Counted from the stretch's first letter, positions 48,999 through 60,207 are shown. The stretch is 64,000 nucleotides of DNA from Sphaerolaimus hirsutus (GCA_964036195.1 OZ038456.1:19406001-19470000); one strand, 5' to 3'. A program made the numbers and translations. The notes: generated by a model not told the origin, from the sequence alone.

Positions 48999-51900
48999 CT
49001 ATCGGTCATGCAAATGGCTGGTCCCATAGACTAATAATTTATCAATCTCTCTCCTGTGATTATGACATACTGATTTACCAAGCGGGTTGGTCTTCCAACT
49101 ACACGGGACGGAGCATGTAACATGCGCTATCTTTGTTCTTATATCGTTTGTCCCCCTGCAAACATATAATATGTGGTGCAGATTTGCCACTATTTTTGTA
49201 TATTTGTTTGAGCACATGCTGCATAGCTTGTGGCCACCATGTCCCCTTGTGCGTATAGCATTTAGACGTGCTCCAAACCAATTTAGCTCATTGTACCGAA
49301 CACCCTTAATCTCTATAGACGATTCATCATTCTGTCTATAAGCAAGTGCCGTTTGACTTTGTAATGTTCGCAGAGTTGCTGCTCTGCGCTGCCTATAAAT
49401 ATGCAGTTTTATGTCACTTTTGGTAAGAACGTTTGTATCAATGTTCAGATCCAAAGATTTTTTTGCTGTCTCTCTTAGCACTCTGGTCGTGTTGTCAACA
49501 CGTAACCTTCTATTTCCTGCCAATGTGCTATCTATATCCCATGCTCTATATAGCCATCTTGTCTTGTCTATCCTAGACATGTAATTATCATTTGTCAGAA
49601 CAAGTTGGAAATATTTGTCTGATGGTAATATACCATCCAGATCATGTAGTAGCGCGGCGCTACTTGTTTTGCTCGGTAGTCTTGAGATATTTCGTAGCGT
49701 TTGTATATACAACTTATCCATTTGTGTTAGCGCATTTCTCGATAAGCCGGTGATTTCCACACCAAACATGCTGGCTGGTTCAACGTAGGATTTCCATGTT
49801 ATTTTTCCATTGTATATTGGCGCCCCTGAGTTTCTTGCTGCAGATATTGCAAGGCTTGATAGTTGTTTCATTTTTATCAAACGATTTGCATTATGCTCTG
49901 AGAATGGATCAGGCCCTCTGTTTATTTGAACTCCCAGGTATCTGATGCTATCCGTTTCGTGCAGCAATGTAGTGGTTGGGTTTTCAGGATCCCCAACCAG
50001 CAGAGGCCACAATCTTTTTTTGCGCTTAGAAGTCCCCCACCGAAGCACTTCACTTTTAGTTGGGTTAATTGATACACTCCATGTCCAGGACCATTTGCTG
50101 AAGACACTTAAAAGGGTTTCTAAGTCACTATCTCTACTTGCCAACAAAACTATGTCATCAGCAAAGAACAAGGCCGGTATTTTGTCTTGTTCAAGACCAC
50201 ATTTGGCACCGCATCCTGTCTCAAGCAGGACATTAGCGAGATCATGCATGTAGATTGCATATAGTGTTGGACTCAATGCACAGCCCTGTGCAACTCCAAG
50301 TGGGTAATCCAGCGGGTCGCTTTCATAGCCCCCATATGTCATTATTGCTTTCGTATTGGAGTATACTCTAGATATAGCACCTACAAGTATTTCCGGTACT
50401 CCCATTTTCCGCATTTTTAGCCATAATTTTTGTCTATCTACTCTATCAAAGGCTTTTACTGCATCTACGAAGCACGTGACGAACTCATTTCCATTAGCTT
50501 GTGCATAGTTGAAACAAGTTTTCAGTATTTGAACATTGTCTAGTGTTCTCCTACCTGGTCTGAAGCCACCTTGCATTTCTGTTAGAGCATTAGTGTCTTC
50601 CAACCATCGTATGAGACGTTTGTTTATTATAGACATATACACTTTTTTGACATTACATGATAAACCAAGGGTTCTGTAATTTTTCAAATTTCCCTTGTCT
50701 CCTTTCTTGTGAAGAAGTATCATTTTACATAAAGTGGCATCTATAGGAATCTCACCCCCATGAAGCCAATCATTAAAGATGTCGCAAATGCGTGACATAT
50801 GCTCATCACCCAAAATTTTGAGGTGTTCGTGGAAGATAGAGGTAGTCCCATATGATTTATTGTTTTTCAATTTGTGAATAGCCTTTTCTAGTTCGACCAT
50901 ATTTATATCCATTGTTAGTTTCTTCCTTTGTTTATAACTAGTTTGAATGTTTTTCACTGACTGTGTTGTGATTTGGGAGACTTCTTGTCCCGGATGTTTG
51001 TTCATAACCACAGACCATGCTTTTTTCAGCTCAATTTTCATCTCTGCATCATTGGCGATGATTTTACCGTCATCGGCATGAATTGTATGAACAATTCCTC
51101 TGTCCCTGTGGCGGATATCATTCACACGTTGATATACAGCATTTATCTCCATTGCCGCACCGCCTTTTGCAAGTTTATGTATTACATAATCCTTGCGGTT
51201 CCTCTCATGTTCTTTTTTAAGTGATATCAATTTCTTTCTCTCTGTGTGTAATTGGTTGAATAGCTGATCGGTTTTGTTTGTGGCAGCTGATCTCCCTTTA
51301 CCGGCTGGAACACCGTGTTCTTTTCGTTTTATCTGTCGTCTCAGTTTTGCAATAACTTTTCCTTGCTTACGTATGCACAGTGGAACTTTGACTGGTAGTG
51401 GAGCCTTCACTTCCACCAATGCGGCTTCTGGGATGTCATGTATCACATCGTGATATGTGAGCATTTTTTTCTCTGACAATTTCTGCATGAAATCCATTTC
51501 TTCTTTATGGGTTTTAGGTCGCCCTATTTTGAAGTTTTCTTTCTTGCATTCGTAATGGTAGTCTAACTTAATCACCATTGCGTTATGATCTGACTGAATG
51601 GTACTGTATTCTCCTATTTCGTCAATGAATCCAGATGATATCAGATTTGGATTATTTGAAAGACACAAATCTATCACAGAATTAGCATTTCTTCTTTTAA
51701 ACGTCCACAACCCTTGCATGACAGGGTTCAGAAGCACTAGTCCGCTGCTGTGAATGAAATCTCTAACTAAATGTCCATTTTCATTTATTGTGGGGTCATT
51801 GTGCGGTATTCCTAGGTCATCAGAGCCTATATGACCATTGAAGTCACCCACAACAATAACATCTTCACTGCTACTGGAATATCTATTAGCTGAAACAGAT

Positions 51901-54386
51901 ATGTAGTGAAGGATTTTTTTATTTAACTCGTGTATCTTCAAGGATTTTTTACTCTTTGTGTTGTTTTCCATATAGGCAACAATCACGTTCAGGTTAACAC
52001 GTTTGTTTGTATCAGAGCGCTTAGCATCCCGTGAGGCACCTTTGTTGTGATTGTATTCAATTTTTATATCCAATACATTTTTATTCACATGATCATCAAC
52101 TTTGTTTAGTGTGTATTTAACACCTTTGCGAATATAAATAGAGATACCTCCTGTACCTTCTAACCCCTTATAGGTATTTACTGAGCAGTATCCACCAATT
52201 TTTGATACATCTCCATGATCAGCATGTTGTGTTTCAGTTAGACACAAGATATCTGCACCTGTTTTGAGTAAAGTATCTAGAAGCGCCATTGATTGATTGT
52301 TTAAACAGCGTACATTTTGATAGAAGAGTGTCAATGCAAAATGTTCAAGGAATGAGTATGCGCCTGGCATATCAGACCCTGATGTTGCCTCTGTACCAGG
52401 TACCAACCACAATATAATGAATGTCATCAACAAAAATTTTGAGTTATATGGTAGCGACAGTTTGTGTAATGAGTAAATTTTCTGGCCGTAGGTCAAACCG
52501 AAATAGATTAACCAGTAGCAATTTAATTCATAGACGGTAAACAGTTCAAGAAATACGTATACCATTGTAAAGTGTACTGCAAAGGTACAACTTGTACCAT
52601 CCATGAGTAATTTCCTCTTTAATTCCATCCACGTTGTTTTCAACCATTCTTTTCGAGCCTTGTATGAAATAACCAACATGTGGTTTTTTAAATTTTGAAA
52701 GATATGAGGCAAGATAGAAAATGCTAAATGAGTCGTTTTATGACCCCATGTAATACTAGCATGTATACAAATAATCATGCTGAAAATAAGTATTGTTTTC
52801 GCCCAACCGCTGTTAACGCATGATAGCGAAATAAGCAACAATGAGATTAAAAAAGCCAGTTGGGATGAACACCATATTGTATAGCTTGATACAGATTTGA
52901 TATTTTCAGCAGCAACTTTATTATGATGCGATTTGTATAAATGCGAAGGTAAACAACCAAACTTTGTGGAAGGTTTATGAGGTGATAAAATACGCCTTTG
53001 TCTATCGATATCCGTGTTTGAAGTAGCTTTGAATTTCGAGGTTGTCTCTTTTTCATGTGTGCTGTCTAAAATTTGAGGCAAAGCCCATTTTGTCACCCAT
53101 AATGCTTTGAATAAATTAATTTGATAATTTGCAAACTCGATGCACGTGAAAATCATATGTGTAAAAACGCATATAAAAATGCTATTCACTGAGCATCCAA
53201 AGACCATCCCCATGCTGCGCGGAACACAAACACATAGTAGCAAATGCATAAAAGTGCATAAAAATAACGCCAAAGAAATATATCGTGAGTGAATCATGTC
53301 CGACATTCTGGGCCAGACCGCACCACCAATCAAAATAACCCGTTGAATATGTGCGGATGCCAAGGTTCCCAATTGAAAACCTGCATTGACACCATGTTGT
53401 ATTATTTCGATTTGTGATCCTATGGATAAATTTCGCACCTGCAGTGTATTATCGATATTTGACCCAGGGATAGATGCGAGTAATTTCTCATTTTCTGCAT
53501 ATATAGATAGCCATTCACTTGCCAAGATTTCGTAAGGGATTATACAACTGTAGCATTTTGCACTTTGATAAAAGCTCGTTACAGAGTCAACATAAAGCAT
53601 TATAGATTGTCCCCTGATACTAACCGTCAAAAATGTAAAATAAACCAATTTCGCCCCACAGAAATCAGGCATTTGTTGACAAAAAGTGGGGGTGCCGAAT
53701 GAGTAGGCAGTGCTGCCTGAGTGTTTGATATGGGACATTATGCATTTTGATATAAATCGTCCTTCGCATTTTTCTAAATTTCCCTTCAAAAACTCACCTA
53801 GCCAAAATATGCTTTCAGACGATGATACCACCGGTTTGGTGGGCAAATTTCTCGTCGCGCGCACTTTTTTTTTATCATCCGTCCCAACTTCGTCCATCGT
53901 GTTAGTATATAATGTTAGATTAACTAGAAAATACCACGAACCCTGCCTGTAAGTACATATTAGCCCTTGTGTACTGTTCAAGAATACTAAACATATATCG
54001 ATATTCGATGGCAGCATTTTACTTAGTCGAAATGAACAATTTTGATGTTTTGGAGCATACATTTGGCACATTGCGAGGTCCAAAGACAATTTTTGCGATG
54101 GGTCGCGTAGTGATTGGACACTTGCAATGCACCACACGTACGTATCCACTGCATAGTTCTTCAATAAGCCAGGTATATATGAATGTGACCCAGGTATAGT
54201 CAGCGTACATGATACTCTGCCCTCACACTGATTTATGTCTCGTGTTGGAAGCGTGCCAATGATTATTAAATCATGCGATTTCTGTAAAAAGATGAAAAAA
54301 GTCATCGATGTGAATATGTTAATGAATAACATTAAAACAACAATCAATCTTGTCATCTTTTTATGAAACTTGCACGCGTTAACCAT
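48999..54386 (-). CDS. LINE polyprotein: membrane region + APE endonuclease + reverse transcriptase
   Basis: The frame is open from 55073, but the first 229 codons translate the tandem 5' units, so I prefer the ATG at 54386 (1795 codons). It starts with a signal-like segment (basic residues, then hydrophobic to about residue 35). Two Cys-rich stretches begin NQCEGR (about 54) and EKCEGR (about 205), with several N-x-S/T sites. Then come hydrophobic helices at about 370-392, 394-420, 508-548 (two), 600-635 and 650-668, the last ending LVPGTEA. The endonuclease starts at 684 (FYQNVR, LTETQ, GDFNGH, SDH at 932). The reverse transcriptase follows with FVDAVKAFDR, GVAQGCALSP and FADD near 1409. 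A CSMCSNK ... HHILYVC zinc motif lies near 1724. It appears uninterrupted by stops and so may be recently active. Confidence 0.85.
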   Translation of the reverse strand: MVNACKFHKKMTRLIVVLMLFINIFTSMTFFIFLQKSHDLIIIGTLPTRDINQCEGRVSCTLTIPGSHSYIPGLLKNYAVDTYVWCIASVQSLRDPSQKLSLDLAMCQMYAPKHQNCSFRLSKMLPSNIDICLVFLNSTQGLICTYRQGSWYFLVNLTLYTNTMDEVGTDDKKKVRATRNLPTKPVVSSSESIFWLGEFLKGNLEKCEGRFISKCIMSHIKHSGSTAYSFGTPTFCQQMPDFCGAKLVYFTFLTVSIRGQSIMLYVDSVTSFYQSAKCYSCIIPYEILASEWLSIYAENEKLLASIPGSNIDNTLQVRNLSIGSQIEIIQHGVNAGFQLGTLASAHIQRVILIGGAVWPRMSDMIHSRYISLALFLCTFMHLLLCVCVPRSMGMVFGCSVNSIFICVFTHMIFTCIEFANYQINLFKALWVTKWALPQILDSTHEKETTSKFKATSNTDIDRQRRILSPHKPSTKFGCLPSHLYKSHHNKVAAENIKSVSSYTIWCSSQLAFLISLLLISLSCVNSGWAKTILIFSMIICIHASITWGHKTTHLAFSILPHIFQNLKNHMLVISYKARKEWLKTTWMELKRKLLMDGTSCTFAVHFTMVYVFLELFTVYELNCYWLIYFGLTYGQKIYSLHKLSLPYNSKFLLMTFIILWLVPGTEATSGSDMPGAYSFLEHFALTLFYQNVRCLNNQSMALLDTLLKTGADILCLTETQHADHGDVSKIGGYCSVNTYKGLEGTGGISIYIRKGVKYTLNKVDDHVNKNVLDIKIEYNHNKGASRDAKRSDTNKRVNLNVIVAYMENNTKSKKSLKIHELNKKILHYISVSANRYSSSSEDVIVVGDFNGHIGSDDLGIPHNDPTINENGHLVRDFIHSSGLVLLNPVMQGLWTFKRRNANSVIDLCLSNNPNLISSGFIDEIGEYSTIQSDHNAMVIKLDYHYECKKENFKIGRPKTHKEEMDFMQKLSEKKMLTYHDVIHDIPEAALVEVKAPLPVKVPLCIRKQGKVIAKLRRQIKRKEHGVPAGKGRSAATNKTDQLFNQLHTERKKLISLKKEHERNRKDYVIHKLAKGGAAMEINAVYQRVNDIRHRDRGIVHTIHADDGKIIANDAEMKIELKKAWSVVMNKHPGQEVSQITTQSVKNIQTSYKQRKKLTMDINMVELEKAIHKLKNNKSYGTTSIFHEHLKILGDEHMSRICDIFNDWLHGGEIPIDATLCKMILLHKKGDKGNLKNYRTLGLSCNVKKVYMSIINKRLIRWLEDTNALTEMQGGFRPGRRTLDNVQILKTCFNYAQANGNEFVTCFVDAVKAFDRVDRQKLWLKMRKMGVPEILVGAISRVYSNTKAIMTYGGYESDPLDYPLGVAQGCALSPTLYAIYMHDLANVLLETGCGAKCGLEQDKIPALFFADDIVLLASRDSDLETLLSVFSKWSWTWSVSINPTKSEVLRWGTSKRKKRLWPLLVGDPENPTTTLLHETDSIRYLGVQINRGPDPFSEHNANRLIKMKQLSSLAISAARNSGAPIYNGKITWKSYVEPASMFGVEITGLSRNALTQMDKLYIQTLRNISRLPSKTSSAALLHDLDGILPSDKYFQLVLTNDNYMSRIDKTRWLYRAWDIDSTLAGNRRLRVDNTTRVLRETAKKSLDLNIDTNVLTKSDIKLHIYRQRRAATLRTLQSQTALAYRQNDESSIEIKGVRYNELNWFGARLNAIRTRGHGGHKLCSMCSNKYTKIVANLHHILYVCRGTNDIRTKIAHVTCSVPCSWKTNPLGKSVCHNHRREIDKLLVYGTSHLHDR

Positions 54387-54583
54387 CGTTGGCACACTTC
54401 CAGCGGGAACCACGCTGCAAGGTGTAAAGTAACCGAAGTATATTGTGTGTAAAGTGGAATGTATTTTCGCCCATAGCGTCACTGGATTTGTATGTGACCA
54501 GAATAGGTAGAAACGTATTTCAATATAGAATATGATGTGTATACCAGTGTATGTGTCGTTTAGACTAAGGTAGTTACAGGTGT

Positions 54584-54985
54584 TGCCATTTAATAGCAAT
54601 AAAATGAATTTTCGATAATGTTGGCAGAGTGCCAAAACTCGAAATTTTGGCAGCATGCGCATGCATGCCGCTGTCGATGAGACAAAAATCGATGCATTAG
54701 CACTTTGCCAACAACACTGAAACTCTGTGTCCAACTCAGACACTAGAGATACTGTAGGATTGATGAATGATAGAATGCAGTTGTACGTGGTGCCATTTGA
54801 TAGCGATCTAATGAAATTTCGAAAATGTTGGCAGAGTGCCAAAACTCGAAATTTTGGCAGCATGCGTATGCACGCCGTTGTCGAAGAGACAAAGATCGAT
54901 GTATTAGCACTTTGCCAACAACACCGAACCTCTGTGTCAAACTCAGACACTAGAGGTACTATAAGATTGATACTTGATAGAAAAT
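54584..54985 (-). promoter_or_regulatory. tandem 5' units of the LINE
   Basis: Two units of about 208 bases, the second starting at 54792, share GCCATTT(A/G)ATAGC, GTTGGCAGAGTGCCAAAACT, GCACTTTGCCAACAACAC and AACTCAGACACTAGAG. A third partial unit seems to begin near 54970. Tandem monomers upstream of a LINE ORF act as promoters in mouse L1; the same role here is inference. Inverted TGGCAGAGTGCCAA lies within each. Confidence 0.7.
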
Positions 54986-55204
54986 CACCCAAGTTCGGGT
55001 GTAAAAGTAAATTCGCCAACTTTTGGCATCTGGCCAATTCAGCCGAATCGACTACTTTGTCGATGTTGGGCACATGCCGGACCTCTAGAAGTCGCGACTG
55101 TGCCCTGAAGGCAGAAAACTCATCTGCCTTCCCTACAAACGAGCAACTGAGCTGTGGAGACGCAGGAAACAGTGTCTCTGTAGCTGTGGCCGGAACAGAA
55201 GTTT

Positions 55205-56420
55205 TCCGACCTTTTTTCTTTTCTTTTTTTCAATGTAAAATGTTTCCTGTAAAATGTCAAATGCCATGCAATGTGTCAAAGTTATGTAAAATGTTCTGTA
55301 AAATGTGAAATTCATATTTACTTCTTTACTGGAAGTTCAATATTAGACAGGTCAGTTTACATCATTTTTGACACTTTGCATGACATTTGACATTTTTCAT
55401 AACATTTTACACGATTTTGACACTTTGCATGACATTTCACATTTGACAGGACATTTTACAGAGCCCGTAACTGGATCCTGGGACCGGATTCAATTAGATT
55501 ATAAGGCGCCCAACCTTTGCGCTCAATCACTCGCATCTCGAGCGCCTTACGTGCGCCTTATTTTCTCCCAATTGGATCTGGGACCAGGTCCGAAAATGCA
55601 CCGCGCTGCATCTGCATGCCTCGTGTGCACGAGATGTGCCGCACTGCAGCTTTGTCAGTCACCATTTTGCGTGATGGGCTCACTACTTGGGTACAGGGTG
55701 GGTCATTTTAGATGGATGAGGTTTTTGAGGGCTTTTTCCTGTGGTGATTGGGATTCAATGAGAGAATGTAAAGATTGATCATGACAAAATTTGTCATTTT
55801 TTTGAGAAATGATGATTTTTCTAATCGTTTCTGGGAATAAATCCTGTGGAATTTTTTTGGTGTTTTAATCCATCAAAGCTAAGCAAAAAGCTCACAAATT
55901 GTCAAACTTTGTCAATCTCCAACCATAAATCTACCACCATTGATGTGAAGTTGCCATAATATGGTATTATATTTGAAGTAGCGCCATGGAACAGAAAAGT
56001 GTAGTGCTCTTGTGAGGATTAACCGCAAGCAGTGCACTGGAAGTTTCCTTCCCTTTATTGCTGTCATCTAAAAGAAAAGTGCCTACCAAATGAGGACACT
56101 TTGCACATGGAACTTTTGGATATTTTTGTTGGCAGAAATGTTTTTGTACTTGGATTTTTATTTGCCTTTCTGCCCTCATTAAAAAAAAGAATCATAAGAA
56201 ATATTTTTCATTGGAAATTTTATCTAAATCAGAAAGCTCTTTTTCACAGATAAAATTACCTATTTACAAAAAGCTGGACCCATCAAATACTTATATAAAC
56301 TAAATAAAAAACACCTCCAAGTGTCAGTGAAATAAAGCTAAATTATTGTAAAATTCACTTCACACAGTGCTAATAAAAATGTAGAAAAACAATTAGCTAA
56401 CCCATAAAATATATTTAATA
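55205..56420. repeat. right part of the LINE target repeat, then spacer
   Basis: 55235-55470 resumes the TGTAAAATG repeat. About 55475-55590 holds an inverted pair GGACCGGATTCAATTAGA / TCCCAATTGGATCTGGGACC around AAGGCGC-rich sequence, probably a small element. 55600-56420 shows no gene. Confidence 0.5.
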
Positions 56421-56519
56421 ATGAGCGCAAATCCGGCAATGTGGCGTGCCTCTGCAGTTTTAACAAATTTGGTCAGAATTTTCTGGAAAAAAGTGGACGA
56501 TTGCTTTGAGGGAGACTTG
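56421..56519 (+). CDS. candidate first coding exon of an unknown gene
   Basis: An ATG in an A/T-rich leader opens 33 codons starting MSANPAMWRASAVLTNLVR and ending DDCFEGDL at donor TTG|GTGAGA, phase 0. Codon composition is noticeably richer in G and C than the surroundings, and it is not in any repeat I can identify. I found no convincing second exon; an acceptor at about 57785 (GTGTTTTAG) gives only 14 more codons. I do not recognise the protein. Confidence 0.35.
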
Positions 56520-58190
56520 GTGAGAGTTTTTTTTAGTTTTATTTTTTTTTAAGATGTGCGATTGCCTTTTACACGATATAAATTTTTATGGTTACCGCAA
56601 ATCCTCGAATAATCCCCTCGCTTGAATAACCCCTGGTGACTTCGCGTTAACTATTAAACAGTTTCTGTTAGTTTCATGAACTGATTTGATTGCAAATTTT
56701 ATAATGTATTTAGGTAGGTGTTCTACAAAAAATACCGGACAAAGAATAACACCCCCCTGGGTTAACTCGGCGGACAGAAAAGTATGCGTCCAAAATTACT
56801 TATGTCTTAGCCGATAACAAGTAAGCAGGATACTTATGTACGCATTTTCACAAAAAATAGAATTAAGGGCAGTGTTGATTACAACATATGTTTCATACCT
56901 GAAATAATTTTTCGGAACATTTTTTGTTTTATAAATGATGACTTTATGATGGAGTGACGTCAGTATGTCCACAGGGTATACTTATTTGAGGATTTACGGA
57001 CATGGTATTTAATATTTATAAAAATGCGTTTTCCACTAGAATGGTTGCACAAATCCTGGCATCATTTCCCGTTGGTTTATTTTAATGAATTAATTAGGTG
57101 TGTGGCATTCCAAATTTTAGCTTAGATTAGAACTGTGTGTGTTTGACTTGTGCAAGTGAGGGCATGGTGTTTATCACATATTCCTTTAGTCACATATTCA
57201 TTATAAAGATTTCAGGGATGTAATTTCTATTGAGAGACCCTTCAGAAATTTCTTCAGAAATACCGAGAATTTTAGTGCGCTATTTTTGGTACTTTACTTC
57301 TATCTTTATAGATGCATTTATGTAACTCTGTATATATACAGCATGCTATGCAACCACGCATACTTATGTCTTATGAGCCGATGCCGAACTTATGCACGCA
57401 CTTTCACACAAAAAATTAAGAAATCAAAAGTCGAGTCAAACCAACATATGTTTCATGCCTGGTATAATTTTTTATTTTCGGAACAATTTTTGTTTTATAA
57501 ATGATGACGTCATGATGGAGTGTTTTATTCAAGAAAAATGCATAGCGTGAAGTGTGAACATGTTGCATGCAAATATGTAAATATGTCCCATTGTTTTATG
57601 GCCGAATCTTTAGACATAAAAATGCGGACAACGAGCAGAATTTCAGATGAGCCTTCAGTTGACTGCGTTGTTTACTATTTGCTTTTGACTGATTATGATT
57701 GAAGCTGAAATTCAGTTTGTAGCTCAGCGGTGCGTGCAAAATGCAGTCACTCGGAAAACTGAGCTTTGTAGTTTTTGTGTTTTAGGAAATTGTACATTTA
57801 CGATTGGAAATATCCTGTAAAAATATATGAAATTTTAATAACTATAATTTTTTATTTTTTTTTGGTTTTGGGAATATTGATGATCGAGATCGTGTTATTT
57901 ATTGTGCGTTTTGTTCAAATCTTATTTCAACTGGCAAAATGTGAATTCATGAAAATGTGTATTTTGACGATTTGTGTATTTGTGAAAATGTGTTTCCAGC
58001 TGACTTAACTAAAAAAACGTTTACTAAAAAATTCGTGTTCTGTTTCCATCGATATTTGTGCTTCTCAATGTTTGAGATTTCTGTATTTTTGATTTCTTCT
58101 ACAAAACTCACCGTCTGTTATCGTGGACTTTGCATTTTCAATATGCAAAATGTCTGATAAAAAGATGTGCTACGCCTTTTAAGTGATATA
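56520..58190. other. spacer with degraded elements
   Basis: 56594-56760 has GAATAATCCCC-type pogo cassette remnants. 56765-56982 and 57360-57545 carry GCGGAC / GATGACGTCATGATGGAGTG pieces related to the 10077-10826 cluster. A 77-codon hydrophobic frame at 57775-58008 is probably chance in AT-rich DNA. Confidence 0.4.
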
Positions 58191-58534
58191 TCGTATTTCT
58201 TCTAACAGAAGAGCGTTTTTTTTCGTCAACTTTTTACCTGCAGTTCTATTAGAGGTGCCGTTTTATTGGAGGCTGCCGTTGTATTTTTTCACCAATTTTC
58301 TCACAGATTTCTCATTTCAACATAGCCATTTGAACAACATTTTTAATGAAACTTGGGCAATATTTTAATGCATCAATTTGAGACTAAACACCTATTTGAA
58401 TGCTTTGAATGTTCTCACCATCCATCTTTGATATATTTTTGTGTTTTGACACACTCCCAACATAATTTCTATCTGCCGTTTTATTGGAGGTGCCGTGTTA
58501 TTGGAGGTATGCCGTTCTATTAGAAGAAATACGG
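58191..58534. mobile_element. pogo-like MITE, cassette U
   Basis: TCGTATTTCTTCTAACAGAA to TATTAGAAGAAATACGG with TA at 58189-58190 and 58535-58536. Interior cassettes TGCCGTTTTATTGGAGG. Confidence 0.85.
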
Positions 58535-58536
58535 TA

Positions 58537-59077
58537 TTTCCATATCAGCGCACCAATCCATTCGAAAAAATGATTGCGATCAAAACTAAAACACTATGCG
58601 TATCTGTTCCATTTGCTCCAGTACAATAAATATCATTCATATTTTCTCCTTTTATATTTATTTACCTATTCATTCAGTAAATATGCGCCTCGGGACTGGA
58701 TTCATATTTTCTATGCCCTTTGAAGCGTAAAATGTGAGGGCATAGGGACGAGTTTTGAGTGCTATATATTTTCGAAATACATCTGAGACTTTATTAGGTA
58801 TTTTGCCAAGAAAATTTTAGGGTGGGGTTTTATTCGAGTTTTTAGCTCGAGAGATATTAGACCTGATACATCATAGACCTGATTTTATGAAAGTTCATGA
58901 GCGTTTGACTGTATAAAAGTATTATTTTTTTCACACATTTGTACTCAATTCGTAAAGACCTATTCATTTTCAATTCAATGAAGCCGCCCTTTAAAACGCT
59001 ACTTGACTCGTGTTTTTTTACGTTTCGGAAAAAGGCTATCAATCAATTTTTAATCAGACCAGTGATTAATCTACCTA
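58537..59077. other. spacer, no gene seen
   Basis: No exon or element ends recognised; a short GGGGTTTTATTCGAG cassette-like piece lies near 58825. Confidence 0.4.
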
Positions 59078-59920
59078 CAGTATATACTCGAATAAGTCCC
59101 CCGGGGAGTTATTATTTCGTCAGCATTTTTGAAGGGGGGCTTATTTGAGGGGGGAGTTATTTTTTCGTCAGAGTTCATGAAAATTATTCAGTAAAATGTA
59201 CCGTATTACCTCGAATTAACCCCCCCCCCTTGAATTAACCCCCCCTCGAAATACCCCCCTAAATTTCGGCTGAGGAAATAATAAACCCCCCCCCCCCCTC
59301 GAAATACCCCCCTAAGATTGAGTGTAACGTGAACGTACATGACAAATACCGCAGTTTGTGATCTGTACAATGCAGAACACACGTTAAAACTGATGATTAA
59401 GTGACGTTAGGGAAGGGTTTTTGTGTATATACAGTTATATATGCGTATAAACACATATACATCAATGTAATTGTTCGATTTTTCTACGTCCGCGTATGGG
59501 GAATTTCCGAAAATTTCTGGCGAAATAATAGACCCCCCCCTCGAATACCCCCCCCCCTCGAATTATCCCCCCCTCAAATTTTGCTGGCGAAATAATAAAC
59601 CCCCTGGGGGTATTTCGAGGTAATACGGTATTATTAATTGACTGCACAAATTGGGTAAGTTTTGTTACATAAGTCACTTGTAGGATTACAAAGTTCACAA
59701 TTCAAGCAGCGAAATCAATGTTAGTGAACTCCAGCTGCAAGATAATACATATATTTACATGATAAATAAATACATACCTAGTTGTTTTTATGTGAAATGT
59801 TTTGAAATGTTTTATACCCATAAAGTGCGGGGTGAGTTTTTTTTGCCCTCACGCTCACAAAGGGGGGACTTATTCGAGGGGGAGGAGTTATTCGAGGGGG
59901 ACTTATTCGAGGATATACGG
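59078..59920. mobile_element. pogo-like element, cassette E, carrying a C-rich pogo MITE
   Basis: Left CAGTATATACTCGAATAAGT, right ACTTATTCGAGGATATACGG, TA flanks at 59076-59077 and 59921-59922. A second pogo element (59201-59628) is inserted in it. Confidence 0.75.
59201..59628. mobile_element. pogo-like MITE, C-rich cassette
   Basis: CCGTATTACCTCGAATTAAC to its inverse with TA at 59199-59200 and 59629-59630. Very close to 1572-1995 in length and interior (GTGTATATACAGT, then ATATGC). Confidence 0.9.
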
Positions 59921-60207
59921 TATATCTTGAATCTACGTTAATCTACGTGGTGTATACGTTGTCGCTCACAACTTGTGTTTTTTGGTATTTATGAAGACTC
60001 AACAAAATGCAGTTTTCATCATTTATGTGCTCAACACAATTTCAAGCAAGGAGGTATTTCAAGGGTTGTTATTATTGGTCAGTTTACACAAACATCGGGG
60101 TATTTTTGGGGGTTTATTTAGGGGGGTGGGGTAATTTAGGATATACGGTATCATAGAGAAGGAGCATAGATCGACAGGGCAAACTTTAAAATGGTATAAA
60201 ACGTATA

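Larger units (their letters stand above)
48852..55204 (-). mobile_element. LINE (non-LTR retrotransposon) with membrane-protein N-terminus
   Basis: A minus-strand element with one long frame, tandem 5' units (54584-54985) and a 3' end reading AATGATACATAATAATAATA, a short TAA-type tail as in the I-like group. The 5' limit is placed where sequence returns to the flanking TGTAAAATG repeat. No target duplication was found. Clade is not certain: APE-type endonuclease plus reverse transcriptase with FADD and no clear RNase H. Confidence 0.85.

Noticed and set aside
54387..55073. 229 extra codons upstream of the chosen LINE start
   Set aside because: They translate the tandem 208-base 5' units; the internal amino-acid repetition simply mirrors the DNA repeat.
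57775..58008. Hydrophobic 77-codon frame resembling a membrane protein
   Set aside because: AT-rich DNA readily encodes runs of I, L, F and V; no splice-consistent link to the exon at 56421 in this frame.
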